NCBI RefSeq assembly: GCF_004328075.1
Contig: NZ_SJFN01000016.1
Span: forward strand, 48,527 to 112,526
Direction: 5' to 3'
From: Siculibacillus lacustris
GTDB lineage: Bacteria; Pseudomonadota; Alphaproteobacteria; Rhizobiales; Ancalomicrobiaceae
Length of the DNA: 64,000 nt
The notes below the pieces were generated by a model. The model did no database searches. It had not been told where the DNA came from and worked only from the letters and a program-made list of their open reading frames with translations. The position numbers and the translations under genes were made by a program. This document shows positions 11,456 through 19,420 of this stretch, piece by piece (the first letter of the stretch is position 1; each line of letters opens with the position of its first letter).

Positions 11456-12527
11456 ACTCGAGAAGCGCCCCGAGCGCTCCAAGATCATGGCGGTGGTCTC
11501 GCCGATCGCCGCGGTGGTGGCGACCCTGCTCACCGGCGCGGTGATCTTCGCGGCGATCGGCATTCCGCCGCTCAAAGGCCTGTGGGTGTTCTTCCTCGAG
11601 CCCTTCTCGTCGCTGTGGTCGATCGAGGAATTGGTGGTCAAGGCGACGCCCCTGATCCTGATCGGCATCGGCCTGTCGATCGCCTATCGCGCCAACGTCT
11701 GGAACATCGGCGCCGAAGGCCAGCTGACCGCCGGAGCGCTGGCCGGGTCGCTGGTGCCGATCTTCGCCAATTCCTGGCAGTCGCCGCTGACCCTGGTCGC
11801 CATGCTGGCGCTCGGCGTGCTCGGCGGCATGCTGTGGGGGCTGATCCCGGCGCTGCTCAAGATCAAGAGCGGTGCCAACGAGATCCTGGTGTCCCTGATG
11901 CTGGTCTATGTCGCGCAACTGCTGCTCGACTGGCTGGTGCGCGGCCCCTGGCGCGACCCCCACGGCTACAACTTCCCCAAGTCGGTGTCCTTCGACGGCT
12001 GGCAGACCATGCCGACCATCGGCGACGGGCGCCTCAACTGGGGCATCCTGTTCGCCCTGGTCGCCGCGGTGGCGCTCGCCGTGCTGCTGCGCCGGACCAT
12101 GAAGGGCTTCGAGATCCGCGTCCTCGGCGAGGCGCCGCGCGCCGGTCGCTTCGCCGGCTTCTCCTCCGACCGCATGGTGGTCTTCGCCTTCCTGGTGTCG
12201 GGCGGCCTCGCCGGTCTCGCCGGGGTGATCGAGCTGACCAGCACCGTCGGCCAGCTCCAGCCCAACATCTCGCCCGGCTACGGCTTCACCGCGATCATCG
12301 TCGCCTTCCTCGGCCGCCTCGATCCGATCGGGGTGATCGTCGCCGCGCTGATGCTGGCGGTCAGCTATCTCGGCGGCGAGGCGGCGCAGGTCGCGCTCGG
12401 CCTCTCCGACAAGGCGGCGCGGGTGTTCCAGGGGGTGCTGCTTTTCTGGGTGCTGGCCTGCGACACCCTGATCCTCTATCGCCTGCGCTTCGTGCCGGGC
12501 CTGCCCGCCGGGGAGACCGCACGATGA
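11445..12527 (+). CDS. Nucleoside-type ABC transporter permease 1
   Basis: Inner-membrane permease of the BPD_transp_2 (BMP/ribose) family, about ten hydrophobic segments in 360 residues. Characteristic stretches are YRANVWNIGAEGQLTAGAL, SGANEILVSLMLVYVA and SPGYGFTAIIVAFLGRLDP. It pairs with the following permease, which it overlaps by ATGA, to form the heterodimeric channel. In this family the first permease is the longer one, as here. Confidence 0.91.
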   Translation: MRLELEKRPERSKIMAVVSPIAAVVATLLTGAVIFAAIGIPPLKGLWVFFLEPFSSLWSIEELVVKATPLILIGIGLSIAYRANVWNIGAEGQLTAGALAGSLVPIFANSWQSPLTLVAMLALGVLGGMLWGLIPALLKIKSGANEILVSLMLVYVAQLLLDWLVRGPWRDPHGYNFPKSVSFDGWQTMPTIGDGRLNWGILFALVAAVALAVLLRRTMKGFEIRVLGEAPRAGRFAGFSSDRMVVFAFLVSGGLAGLAGVIELTSTVGQLQPNISPGYGFTAIIVAFLGRLDPIGVIVAALMLAVSYLGGEAAQVALGLSDKAARVFQGVLLFWVLACDTLILYRLRFVPGLPAGETAR

Positions 12528-13456
12528 ACTTCGACCTCCATGCGCTCGAAGCGGTGTTGCTGACCATAGTCACCGCCTCGACGCCGCTGCTCCTCGCCGG
12601 CCTCGGCGAACTGGTCACCGAACGCGCCGGCGTGCTCAACCTCGGCGTCGAGGGCATGATGGTGATGGGCGCGGTGGCCGGCTTCGCGGTGGCCCTGACC
12701 ACCGGCTCGCCCGAACTCGGAATCATCGCCGCGGCGCTGGCCGGAGCGGCGCTGGCCGTCCCCTTCGGCGTCCTGACCCTCAATCTGGTCGCCAACCAGG
12801 TCGCCACCGGCCTCGCCCTGACCTTGCTCGGCCTCGGTCTGTCCGGACTGATCGGCGAACGCTTCGTCGGCCAGCCCGGCGTGCGCCTGCCTCATCTGCA
12901 CATCCCCGGCCTCAGCGACATCCCGTTCTTCGGACCGCTGATCTTCGGCCAGGACCTGCTCGTTTATCTGTCGCTGGCGCTCGCCGCGGTGGTCTCCCAC
13001 GTGGTGTTCCGCACCCGCCTCGGTCTGGTCCTGCGCGCCGTCGGCGACAACCACGCCTCGGCCCATGCCCTCGGCTATTCGGTGATCGGCGTGCGCTGGG
13101 GGGCGGTGCTGTTCGGCGGCGCCCTGTCGGGGCTCGGCGGCGGCTATCTGTCGCTGGCCTATACGCCGCAGTGGGTCGAGAACATGACCGCCGGGCGCGG
13201 CTGGATCGCCCTGGCCCTGGTGGTGTTCTCGTCCTGGCTGCCCGGCCGTCTGGTCGCCGGCGCCTATCTCTTCGGCGCGGTGACGATTCTCGGCTTCTTT
13301 GTCCAGGGATTGGGCATCGGCGTGCCGTCGCAGCTCTTGTCGTCGCTGCCCTATGTCGTCACCATCGTGGCGCTGGTCGTCATCTCGAGGCGGCGCGGCG
13401 CGGCGCGGGCCGACACGCCCGCCTGCCTCGGCCAATCCTTCGTCCCCGATCGGTGA
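12524..13456 (+). CDS. Nucleoside-type ABC transporter permease 2
   Basis: Second membrane subunit of the BMP-type importer, 310 residues with about eight to nine hydrophobic helices. Family marks are TERAGVLNLGVEGMMVMGAV, NQVATGLALTLLGLGLSGL and GRGWIALALVVFSSWLP. It starts inside the stop codon of permease 1 and is followed by the binding-protein gene after 83 bp. The start is fixed by the ATGA overlap although the frame is open much further upstream. Confidence 0.91.
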   Translation: MNFDLHALEAVLLTIVTASTPLLLAGLGELVTERAGVLNLGVEGMMVMGAVAGFAVALTTGSPELGIIAAALAGAALAVPFGVLTLNLVANQVATGLALTLLGLGLSGLIGERFVGQPGVRLPHLHIPGLSDIPFFGPLIFGQDLLVYLSLALAAVVSHVVFRTRLGLVLRAVGDNHASAHALGYSVIGVRWGAVLFGGALSGLGGGYLSLAYTPQWVENMTAGRGWIALALVVFSSWLPGRLVAGAYLFGAVTILGFFVQGLGIGVPSQLLSSLPYVVTIVALVVISRRRGAARADTPACLGQSFVPDR

Positions 13457-13539
13457 AGTTTCGGATGCTCGGCCGTGCGCGGTCGGACGGGCGATCCTGG
13501 TCTCGACTACCGCACTCGTTCGTAACGGAGGAAGTCCCC

Positions 13540-14628
13540 ATGAAGAATCGGTCTGCGCTCACCCGCCGCGATGCGATGCGGAGCGCGCTTCTCGGCTCGG
13601 TGGCGCTCGCCACCGGCCTCGGCGGCCCGGCACTCGCCGCCGACAAGCTGAAGGCCGCCTGGGTCTACGTCGGCCCGGTCGGCGACTTCGGCTATTCCTA
13701 CCAGCACGATCAGGGCCGTCTGGCGGTCGAGAAGGCGCTGGGCGACAAGGTCCAGACCAGCTTCGTCGAGAACGTCCCCGAAGGCCCCGACGCCGAGCGC
13801 GCCATCGAGCGCCTCGCCCGCGACGGCAACAAGCTGATCTTCACCACCTCCTTCGGCTTCATGGACCCGACCATCAAGGTCGCCAAGAAGTTCCCCAACG
13901 TGCATTTCGAGCACGCCACGGGCTACAAGAAGGCCGAGAACGTCGCGATCTACAACGCGCGCTTCTATGAGGGCCGCTACGTGATCGGCCAGATCGCCGG
14001 CAAGATGACCAAGTCGAACACCATCGGCTACATCGTGTCCTTCCCGATCCCGGAAGTCGTCTCCGGCATCAATTCGTTCATGCTCGGCGCCCAGTCGGTC
14101 AACCCCAACGTCAAGATCAAGGTCGTGTGGGTCAACTCCTGGTACGATCCGGGCAAGGAAGCCGACGCCGCCAAGGTGCTGATCGGCCAGGGCGCCGACA
14201 TCCTGACCCAGCACACCGACTCGACCGCCGCGCTCCAGGTCGCCCAGGAAAAGGGCATCCTCGCCTTCGGCCAGTCCTCCGACATGGGCAAGTTCGCGCC
14301 CAAGACCCAGATCACCTCGATCGTCGACGATTGGGCGACCTACTACATCTCGCGCGTCAAGCTCGAGCTCGAAGGCAAGTGGGCCTCGGCCGACACCTGG
14401 GACGGCATCGCCAAGGGCGCGGTCTTCCTGCCCGAGATCAAGAACGTTCCGGCCGACGTGAAGGCCATGGCGGAGAAGACCATCGCCGCGATCAAGTCCG
14501 GCACGCTCAAGCCCTTCGGCGGGACGATCACCAAGCAGGACGGCACCACCGTCAAGGATCTCGACGACGGCGCCATCCTCGGCATGAACTGGTACGTCAA
14601 GGGCATCGACGACAAGCTCCCGCAGTGA
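13540..14628 (+). CDS. BMP-family substrate-binding lipoprotein-like protein
   Basis: Periplasmic binding component of the importer, 362 residues. The N-terminus has a twin-arginine-like start (TRRDAMRSALLGSVALATG) and a cleavage region ending near PALAADK; no lipobox Cys is seen, so it is probably a soluble secreted form. The mature part begins KAAWVYVGPVGDFGYSYQHD, typical of BMP proteins next to xdh or deaminase genes. GGAGG lies upstream of the ATG. Having its own strong ribosome site and an 83-bp leader fits the usual higher expression of binding proteins. A strong hairpin follows it. Confidence 0.92.
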   Translation: MKNRSALTRRDAMRSALLGSVALATGLGGPALAADKLKAAWVYVGPVGDFGYSYQHDQGRLAVEKALGDKVQTSFVENVPEGPDAERAIERLARDGNKLIFTTSFGFMDPTIKVAKKFPNVHFEHATGYKKAENVAIYNARFYEGRYVIGQIAGKMTKSNTIGYIVSFPIPEVVSGINSFMLGAQSVNPNVKIKVVWVNSWYDPGKEADAAKVLIGQGADILTQHTDSTAALQVAQEKGILAFGQSSDMGKFAPKTQITSIVDDWATYYISRVKLELEGKWASADTWDGIAKGAVFLPEIKNVPADVKAMAEKTIAAIKSGTLKPFGGTITKQDGTTVKDLDDGAILGMNWYVKGIDDKLPQ

Positions 14629-14684
14629 TCCTCGCGCCTGATGGCGCGGGCATTGCATACAACTCGATCATCGTCGAACGCGAG

Positions 14685-14710
14685 CGGGCGGAGCCGAGGC
14701 TCCGCCCGTT
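14685..14710 (+). terminator. Hairpin between bmp and puuD genes
   Basis: CGGGCGGAGC and GCTCCGCCCG form a perfect 10-bp stem around CGAG, followed by only TT. A smaller CGCGCC-TGAT-GGCGCG hairpin lies 45 bp upstream. With a weak U tract it may terminate partially or protect the 3' end of the transporter mRNA, separating transporter and catabolic expression levels. Confidence 0.5.
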
Positions 14711-14728
14711 CCATGTGGAGAGGTCCCC

Positions 14729-15910
14729 ATGCTCGCCTACGCCGCCGATTGGATGAACATTCTGACGCGCTGGTTCCATCTGATCGTCGGGATCGGCTGG
14801 ATCGGGACCTCGTTCTTCTTCGTCGCCCTCGACGTCTCGTTCCGCCGCGAAGCCGGCAACGGGCCGGGGGTGGCGGGCTCCGCCTGGCTGGTCCACGGCG
14901 GCAGCTTCTATCACGTCGACCGCTACACCGTGGCGCCGCCGGTCTTCCCGGCGTTCCTCAAGTGGTACAAGTGGGACGCCTACCTGACCTTCGTCTCGGG
15001 GATCGTGCTCCTGTCGGTGCAATACTGGCTGAATGCCCGGGCCTATCTGATCGATCCGAAGATCCTGGCGATGGACCCGTGGATGGCGATCGCGATTTCG
15101 ATCGTCTCGCTGACCGCCGGCTGGCTGATCTATGACGCGATCTGCCGCTCGCCGCTCGGGCGCACCACGCTGCCGCTCGCCGCGGTGGTCTTCGCGCTGA
15201 TCGTCGGCGCCGCCTGGGGCTTCACCCACGTCTATTCCGGGCGCGGCGCGCTGATCCATGTCGGCGCCTTCGTCGGCACGATCATGGCCGCCAACGTCTT
15301 CCGGGTGATCATCCCCGGCCAGCGCCGCATGGTCGAGCAACTGATCGCCGGCGAGACCCCCGACGCCCGCCTCGGCGCCATCGCCAAGCAGCGCTCGGTC
15401 CACAACACCTACCTGACCCTGCCGGTCCTGTTGATGATGGTGTCGAACCATTATCCGGTGCTGACCAACCATCCCCAGTCCTGGTTGCTGGTCGCGCTGA
15501 TCCTGGTGATCGGCGGCCCGATGCGCCACTTCATCGTCCGCCACGAGGCCGGTGATTCGCTCGTGAAGATCGTCTGGGCGCCGGCGCTCGCCGCCCTCGG
15601 GCTGGTCGCCGCCCTGATCCTGACGGCCCCCAAGGCGGCGCCCACCGGCGGCGCGGTGGTCTCCGACGCCGCCGTCCTGGCGTTGACCGCCAAGCACTGC
15701 ACCATGTGTCACGCCGAGCGGCCGACCCACGAAGGCTTCACCGAAGCCCCGAAGGGCGTCACACTGGGCACCGCCGCCGATCTCGCCCGCTTCGCGCCGC
15801 TGATCAAGGCGCAGGCGATCGACACCGACGCCATGCCGCTCGGCAACGAGACCGGCATCACCGACGCCGAACGCGCCCTGCTCGGCGCCTGGGTCGCCGC
15901 ACATCCGTGA
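14729..15910 (+). CDS. puuD: Membrane urate oxidase with cytochrome c domain
   Basis: PuuD-type urate hydroxylase that oxidises urate to 5-hydroxyisourate and passes electrons to a C-terminal cytochrome c, unlike the soluble oxygen-using uricase. Residues 1-310 contain about eight membrane helices with conserved histidines (RWFHLIVGIGWIGTS, HGGSFYHVDRY). The last ~85 residues form a cytochrome domain with the heme site CTMCH near residue 327 and a candidate Met ligand in DAMPLGN. 393 residues. Start ATG after GGAGAGG. It sits just before uraD. No soluble uricase gene is seen here, so this is the likely urate-oxidising step. Confidence 0.93.
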   Translation: MLAYAADWMNILTRWFHLIVGIGWIGTSFFFVALDVSFRREAGNGPGVAGSAWLVHGGSFYHVDRYTVAPPVFPAFLKWYKWDAYLTFVSGIVLLSVQYWLNARAYLIDPKILAMDPWMAIAISIVSLTAGWLIYDAICRSPLGRTTLPLAAVVFALIVGAAWGFTHVYSGRGALIHVGAFVGTIMAANVFRVIIPGQRRMVEQLIAGETPDARLGAIAKQRSVHNTYLTLPVLLMMVSNHYPVLTNHPQSWLLVALILVIGGPMRHFIVRHEAGDSLVKIVWAPALAALGLVAALILTAPKAAPTGGAVVSDAAVLALTAKHCTMCHAERPTHEGFTEAPKGVTLGTAADLARFAPLIKAQAIDTDAMPLGNETGITDAERALLGAWVAAHP

Positions 15911-15923
15911 GGGGAGGGGACGC

Positions 15924-16436
15924 GTGGGTCCGACGATCGACGAAGTCAACGCGCTGTCGGCGGAAGCCTTCGTCCTGCGGTTCGGCGACGTCGCCGAACA
16001 TTCGCCCTGGGTCGCCCGGGCGGCGGCCGCGGCACGGCCCTATGCCTCGCGCGAGGCGATGATCGCGGCCTTCGTCGACGCCCTCCGCGCCGCCCCGGCC
16101 GAAGATCGCCTCGCGCTGATCCGCGCCCACCCCGATCTCGCCGGGCGGGCGGCGCGGGCCGGCGACATGGCGCCGGAGTCGCGGCGCGAACAGTCCGGCG
16201 CCGGCCTGTCGGCCCTGACCGACGCGGAATTCGCCCGTTTCGAAGACTTGAACGGCCGCTATCTCGACAAGTTCGCGTTTCCCTTCATCCTGGCGGTCAA
16301 GGGCGCGACCAAGGAGACCATCCTCGCGGCCTTCGAACGCCGCCTCGCCAACACCCCCGCCGTCGAATTCGCCGAAGCCCTCGACCAGATCACTCGCATC
16401 GTTCGTTTCCGCCTGGAGGACCGCGTCTCCCCGTGA
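15924..16436 (+). CDS. uraD: OHCU decarboxylase
   Basis: Decarboxylates 2-oxo-4-hydroxy-4-carboxy-5-ureidoimidazoline to S-allantoin, the last step of the urate-to-allantoin route. The 170-residue protein has family blocks ALIRAHPDLAGRAA (catalytic His), SREQSGAGLSALT and FPFILAVKGATKETIL. The GTG start follows GAGGGGAGGGG. Its stop overlaps the GTG of the next gene. Confidence 0.94.
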   Translation: MGPTIDEVNALSAEAFVLRFGDVAEHSPWVARAAAAARPYASREAMIAAFVDALRAAPAEDRLALIRAHPDLAGRAARAGDMAPESRREQSGAGLSALTDAEFARFEDLNGRYLDKFAFPFILAVKGATKETILAAFERRLANTPAVEFAEALDQITRIVRFRLEDRVSP

Positions 16437-17719
16437 CCGATCTCGCCCCGACCATCGAGTCCCTCGCCCTCTCCCTCGGTTCGCGCGCCGTCGCCCTGCT
16501 CGATGCGCTCGCGCTGGTGACCGACGAGCCCGGCCGCGTCACCCGCACCTATCTGTCGACCGCCCATGCCCGCGCCCTCGATCTGGTCGGCGACTGGATG
16601 CGCGAGCGCGACCTCGCCGTGACCCTCGACGCGGTCGCCACCCTGCGCGGCCGCCGCCCCGCCGACTTCGACCCCGACCACGCCCGCACCCTGCTGATCG
16701 GCAGCCACATCGACACGGTGATCGACGCCGGAAGCCTCGACGGCTGCCTCGGGGTGGTCGCCGGCCTGATCGCCGCGGAAGAGATCGACCGGCGCGGGTT
16801 GAAACTGCCCTTCGCGCTGGAGATCCTGGCCTTCGGCGACGAGGAGGGGGTGCGCTTCCCCACCGCTCTGTCGTCGTCCTCGGCCGCCACCGGTACCTTT
16901 CGCCGCGAATGGCTCGCCGCCGCCGACCGCGACGGCGTCACCCTCGACGAGGCCCTGCGCCGTTTCGGCCGCGACCCCGAGGCGATCCCCGCCGCGCGTA
17001 TCGATCCCACCGGGGTGGTCGGCTGGCTCGAGGTCCACATCGAGCAGGGCCCGCGCCTCGAGCACTGGGACCTGCCGCTCGGCGTGGTCACCTCGATCGC
17101 CGGCCAGTCGCGCTTCGGCTTCACCCTGGTCGGCACCGCCGGCCACGCCGGCACCGTGCCGATGGACCTGCGCCGCGACGCCCTCGCCGGCCTCGCCGAG
17201 ATCGTGCTGGCGGTCGAGCGGATCGGCCGTCAGGGCACCGGCGGGCTGGTCGCCACGGTCGGCCGGGTGGCGGTGTCGCCCGGCGCCGGCAACACCGTGC
17301 CCGGCCGCGTCGAGGCGACCCTCGACGTCCGCGCCGGCTCCGATGCGCCGCGCCTCGTGGCGATCGACCGCATCGGCCACGAGGCCCGCCGCATCGCCGA
17401 GCGCCGCGGTCTCGACTTCACCCTGGAGCGCTTCGTCGACGTCCCGACCTGCCCGATGGACGCCGACCTCCAGGAGGCCTTCGCCCGCGCCGTCGGCTCG
17501 CTCGGGCTCGACACCCGGCGGCTGACCTCCGGCGCCGGCCACGACGCCATGGCCATGGCCCGCACCATGCCGACCGCCATGCTGTTCGTCCGCTCGCGCG
17601 ACGGCATCAGCCACAATCCGCGCGAATGGTCGTCGCCCCGCGACATCGGCCTCGCCGTCGAGGCGCTGATCCGCTGCATCGTCGATCTCGCCGAGAGGGA
17701 GGCCCGTCCCGCCCCATGA
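16433..17719 (+). CDS. AllC-type Zn-dependent amidohydrolase
   Basis: M20-family allantoate amidohydrolase / N-carbamoylase, 428 residues. Metal-binding motifs are visible: GSHIDTV, FGDEEGVRF and WLEVHIEQGP, plus the dimer-domain block GTAGHAGTVPMDLRRDA and SGAGHDAMAMA near the end. In this setting the most likely role is allantoate deamidation to ureidoglycine and ammonia, but the family also hydrolyses N-carbamoyl amino acids and beta-ureidopropionate, so the substrate is inferred. GTG start inside the uraD stop. Allantoinase, which would make its substrate, is not encoded in the window. Confidence 0.85.
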   Translation: MTDLAPTIESLALSLGSRAVALLDALALVTDEPGRVTRTYLSTAHARALDLVGDWMRERDLAVTLDAVATLRGRRPADFDPDHARTLLIGSHIDTVIDAGSLDGCLGVVAGLIAAEEIDRRGLKLPFALEILAFGDEEGVRFPTALSSSSAATGTFRREWLAAADRDGVTLDEALRRFGRDPEAIPAARIDPTGVVGWLEVHIEQGPRLEHWDLPLGVVTSIAGQSRFGFTLVGTAGHAGTVPMDLRRDALAGLAEIVLAVERIGRQGTGGLVATVGRVAVSPGAGNTVPGRVEATLDVRAGSDAPRLVAIDRIGHEARRIAERRGLDFTLERFVDVPTCPMDADLQEAFARAVGSLGLDTRRLTSGAGHDAMAMARTMPTAMLFVRSRDGISHNPREWSSPRDIGLAVEALIRCIVDLAEREARPAP

Positions 17720-19005
17720 CCACCGTCCATCTCGCCCGCACCCTGAGTTTCCGCGACGATCCCGAGACCGCCGGCGAGACGGCGGTGGTCTACCGCGAGA
17801 AGGGCGCCGTGGTGGTCGGCGACGACGGCCGCATCCGCTGGGCCGGCGAGGCCGCCGATCTGCCGCCCGCCTTCGCCGCCGCCGAACGCCTCGATTACGG
17901 CACGTCTCTGCTGATGCCGGGCTTCGTCGACGCCCATCTCCATTTCCCCCAGTGGCGGATGCAGGCCGCCCCCGGCCGCGATCTGCTCGAATGGCTGGAG
18001 CGCTTCACCTTCCGCGAGGAGGCGCGCTACGCCGACGCCGCCCATGCCGCCGCCGCCGCGGAAATCTTCTTCGACCGCCTGCTCGCCAACGGCACCACCG
18101 CCGCGGCGGTCTATTCCTCGTCCCATGCGGTCGCCGCCGAAGCCCTGTTCGCCGCCGCCGAACGCCGCGGCATGGCGATCGCCACCGGCAAGACCCTGAT
18201 GGACCGCGGCTGCCCCGACAGCGTCCGCGACGATCCCCACCGCGGCATCGCCGAGAGCGCCGCGCTGATCGAGCGCTGGCACGGCCGCGGGCGGCTGGTC
18301 TATGCCGTCACCCCGCGCTTCGCGGTGACCTCGACCGAGACCCAGCTGCGCATGGCCGGGGAGTTGCTGGCCGCCCATCCCGGCTGCCTGATGCAGACCC
18401 ACCTGTCGGAGAGCCGGCGCGAGATCGAGACGGTGCGGGCGCTGTTTCCCTGGGCCAAGAGCTACACCGACGTCTACGACCGCTTCGGCCTGCTCGGGCC
18501 GCGCAGCCTGTTCGGCCATGCCATCCATCTCGACCTCGCCGAACGCCGCCGCCTCGCCGAGAGCGGCTCGGTGGCGGTCCATTGCCCGACCTCCAACACC
18601 TTCCTCGGCTCCGGCCTGTTCGACCTCGCCCGCTTCGCCGGCGGCGAGCACCCGATCCGCGTGGCGCTGGCCACCGACGTCGGCGGCGGCACCTCGTGGT
18701 CGATGCTCGCCACCATGGGTCGGGCGATCGAGGTGGCCCGGCTCGCCGGCGGCGGCCTCACCGCCACCCGCGCCTTCTATCTCGCCACCCTGGCGGGTGC
18801 CCGCGCGCTCGCCCGCGACGGCGAGATCGGCGCCCTCGAGCCCGGTCGCGTCGCCGATCTGGTGCTCGTCGACCCGCGCGCCACCGCGGTGCTCGCCGCC
18901 CGCGACGATCTGTCGGAAACCCTGGAGGATCGCCTGTTCGCGCTGGCGATCCTCGGCGACGAACGGGCGATCGCCAAGACCTGGATCGCCGGCCGCGCGG
19001 TCTGA
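17716..19005 (+). CDS. guaD: Guanine deaminase
   Basis: Zn-dependent amidohydrolase that converts guanine to xanthine, feeding XDH. 429 residues. Motifs: PGFVDAHLHFPQW (metal site, with the PQ typical of guanine deaminase), QTHLSESRREIE and ATDVGGGTSWSML. The ATG overlaps the stop of the AllC-type gene (ATGA). It is the last gene of the run; its end is followed by a 415-bp AT-rich gap with no clear terminator. Confidence 0.94.
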   Translation: MTTVHLARTLSFRDDPETAGETAVVYREKGAVVVGDDGRIRWAGEAADLPPAFAAAERLDYGTSLLMPGFVDAHLHFPQWRMQAAPGRDLLEWLERFTFREEARYADAAHAAAAAEIFFDRLLANGTTAAAVYSSSHAVAAEALFAAAERRGMAIATGKTLMDRGCPDSVRDDPHRGIAESAALIERWHGRGRLVYAVTPRFAVTSTETQLRMAGELLAAHPGCLMQTHLSESRREIETVRALFPWAKSYTDVYDRFGLLGPRSLFGHAIHLDLAERRRLAESGSVAVHCPTSNTFLGSGLFDLARFAGGEHPIRVALATDVGGGTSWSMLATMGRAIEVARLAGGGLTATRAFYLATLAGARALARDGEIGALEPGRVADLVLVDPRATAVLAARDDLSETLEDRLFALAILGDERAIAKTWIAGRAV

Positions 19006-19420
19006 ACCGCGCGCCGAGGCTGTCGACGGCCGTTTATGCACCAATGACGCGGCGCAACATGAAGGGATCCGAAGCGTTTCGACTCGAGTCGACTCGCACT
19101 TCGATTCGATCCTTCCACGACTCGACTCGCCGAGGGCTGCGCATTTTCGCGGTGTCGCGAGGGGACGATCACGGATTTGCCGTGAAGATGCGAAAATTAT
19201 ACGATATAATTACTTCAAGTTGGGTCGGCCATCCCTCGAGATTCTCGATGCCATTGCTGGAATTGATCAGGGAAACTGTAATTTCACAAGTCGACCGACC
19301 ATCTATTGAGGCTTTATTAAGAGTCTGGGGCTTTCCTGACGAGATGGAACTCGACGCTTCGACCTCGCGCGCCGGATGCGCGTGTGACCCGGCAGCGAGG
19401 ATCTCGAGAGGAAATCAGGC
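19006..19420 (+). other. AT-rich non-coding leader before the chemoreceptor
   Basis: A 415-bp gap, with about 150 bp (19180-19330) much richer in A/T than the rest of the window. It contains the perfect palindrome AATTATA-CGA-TATAATT (19195-19211), the 12-bp palindrome CGACTCGAGTCG (19080-19091) and four copies of GACTCG between 19081 and 19130. No RNA gene was recognised. It probably holds the promoter and operators of the downstream receptor gene. An open frame through it has no convincing start or codon use (see rejected items). Confidence 0.5.

Noticed and set aside
19081..19130. Repeated GACTCG motif resembling a short repeat array
   Set aside because: The units are only 6 bp and irregularly spaced; not a CRISPR array.
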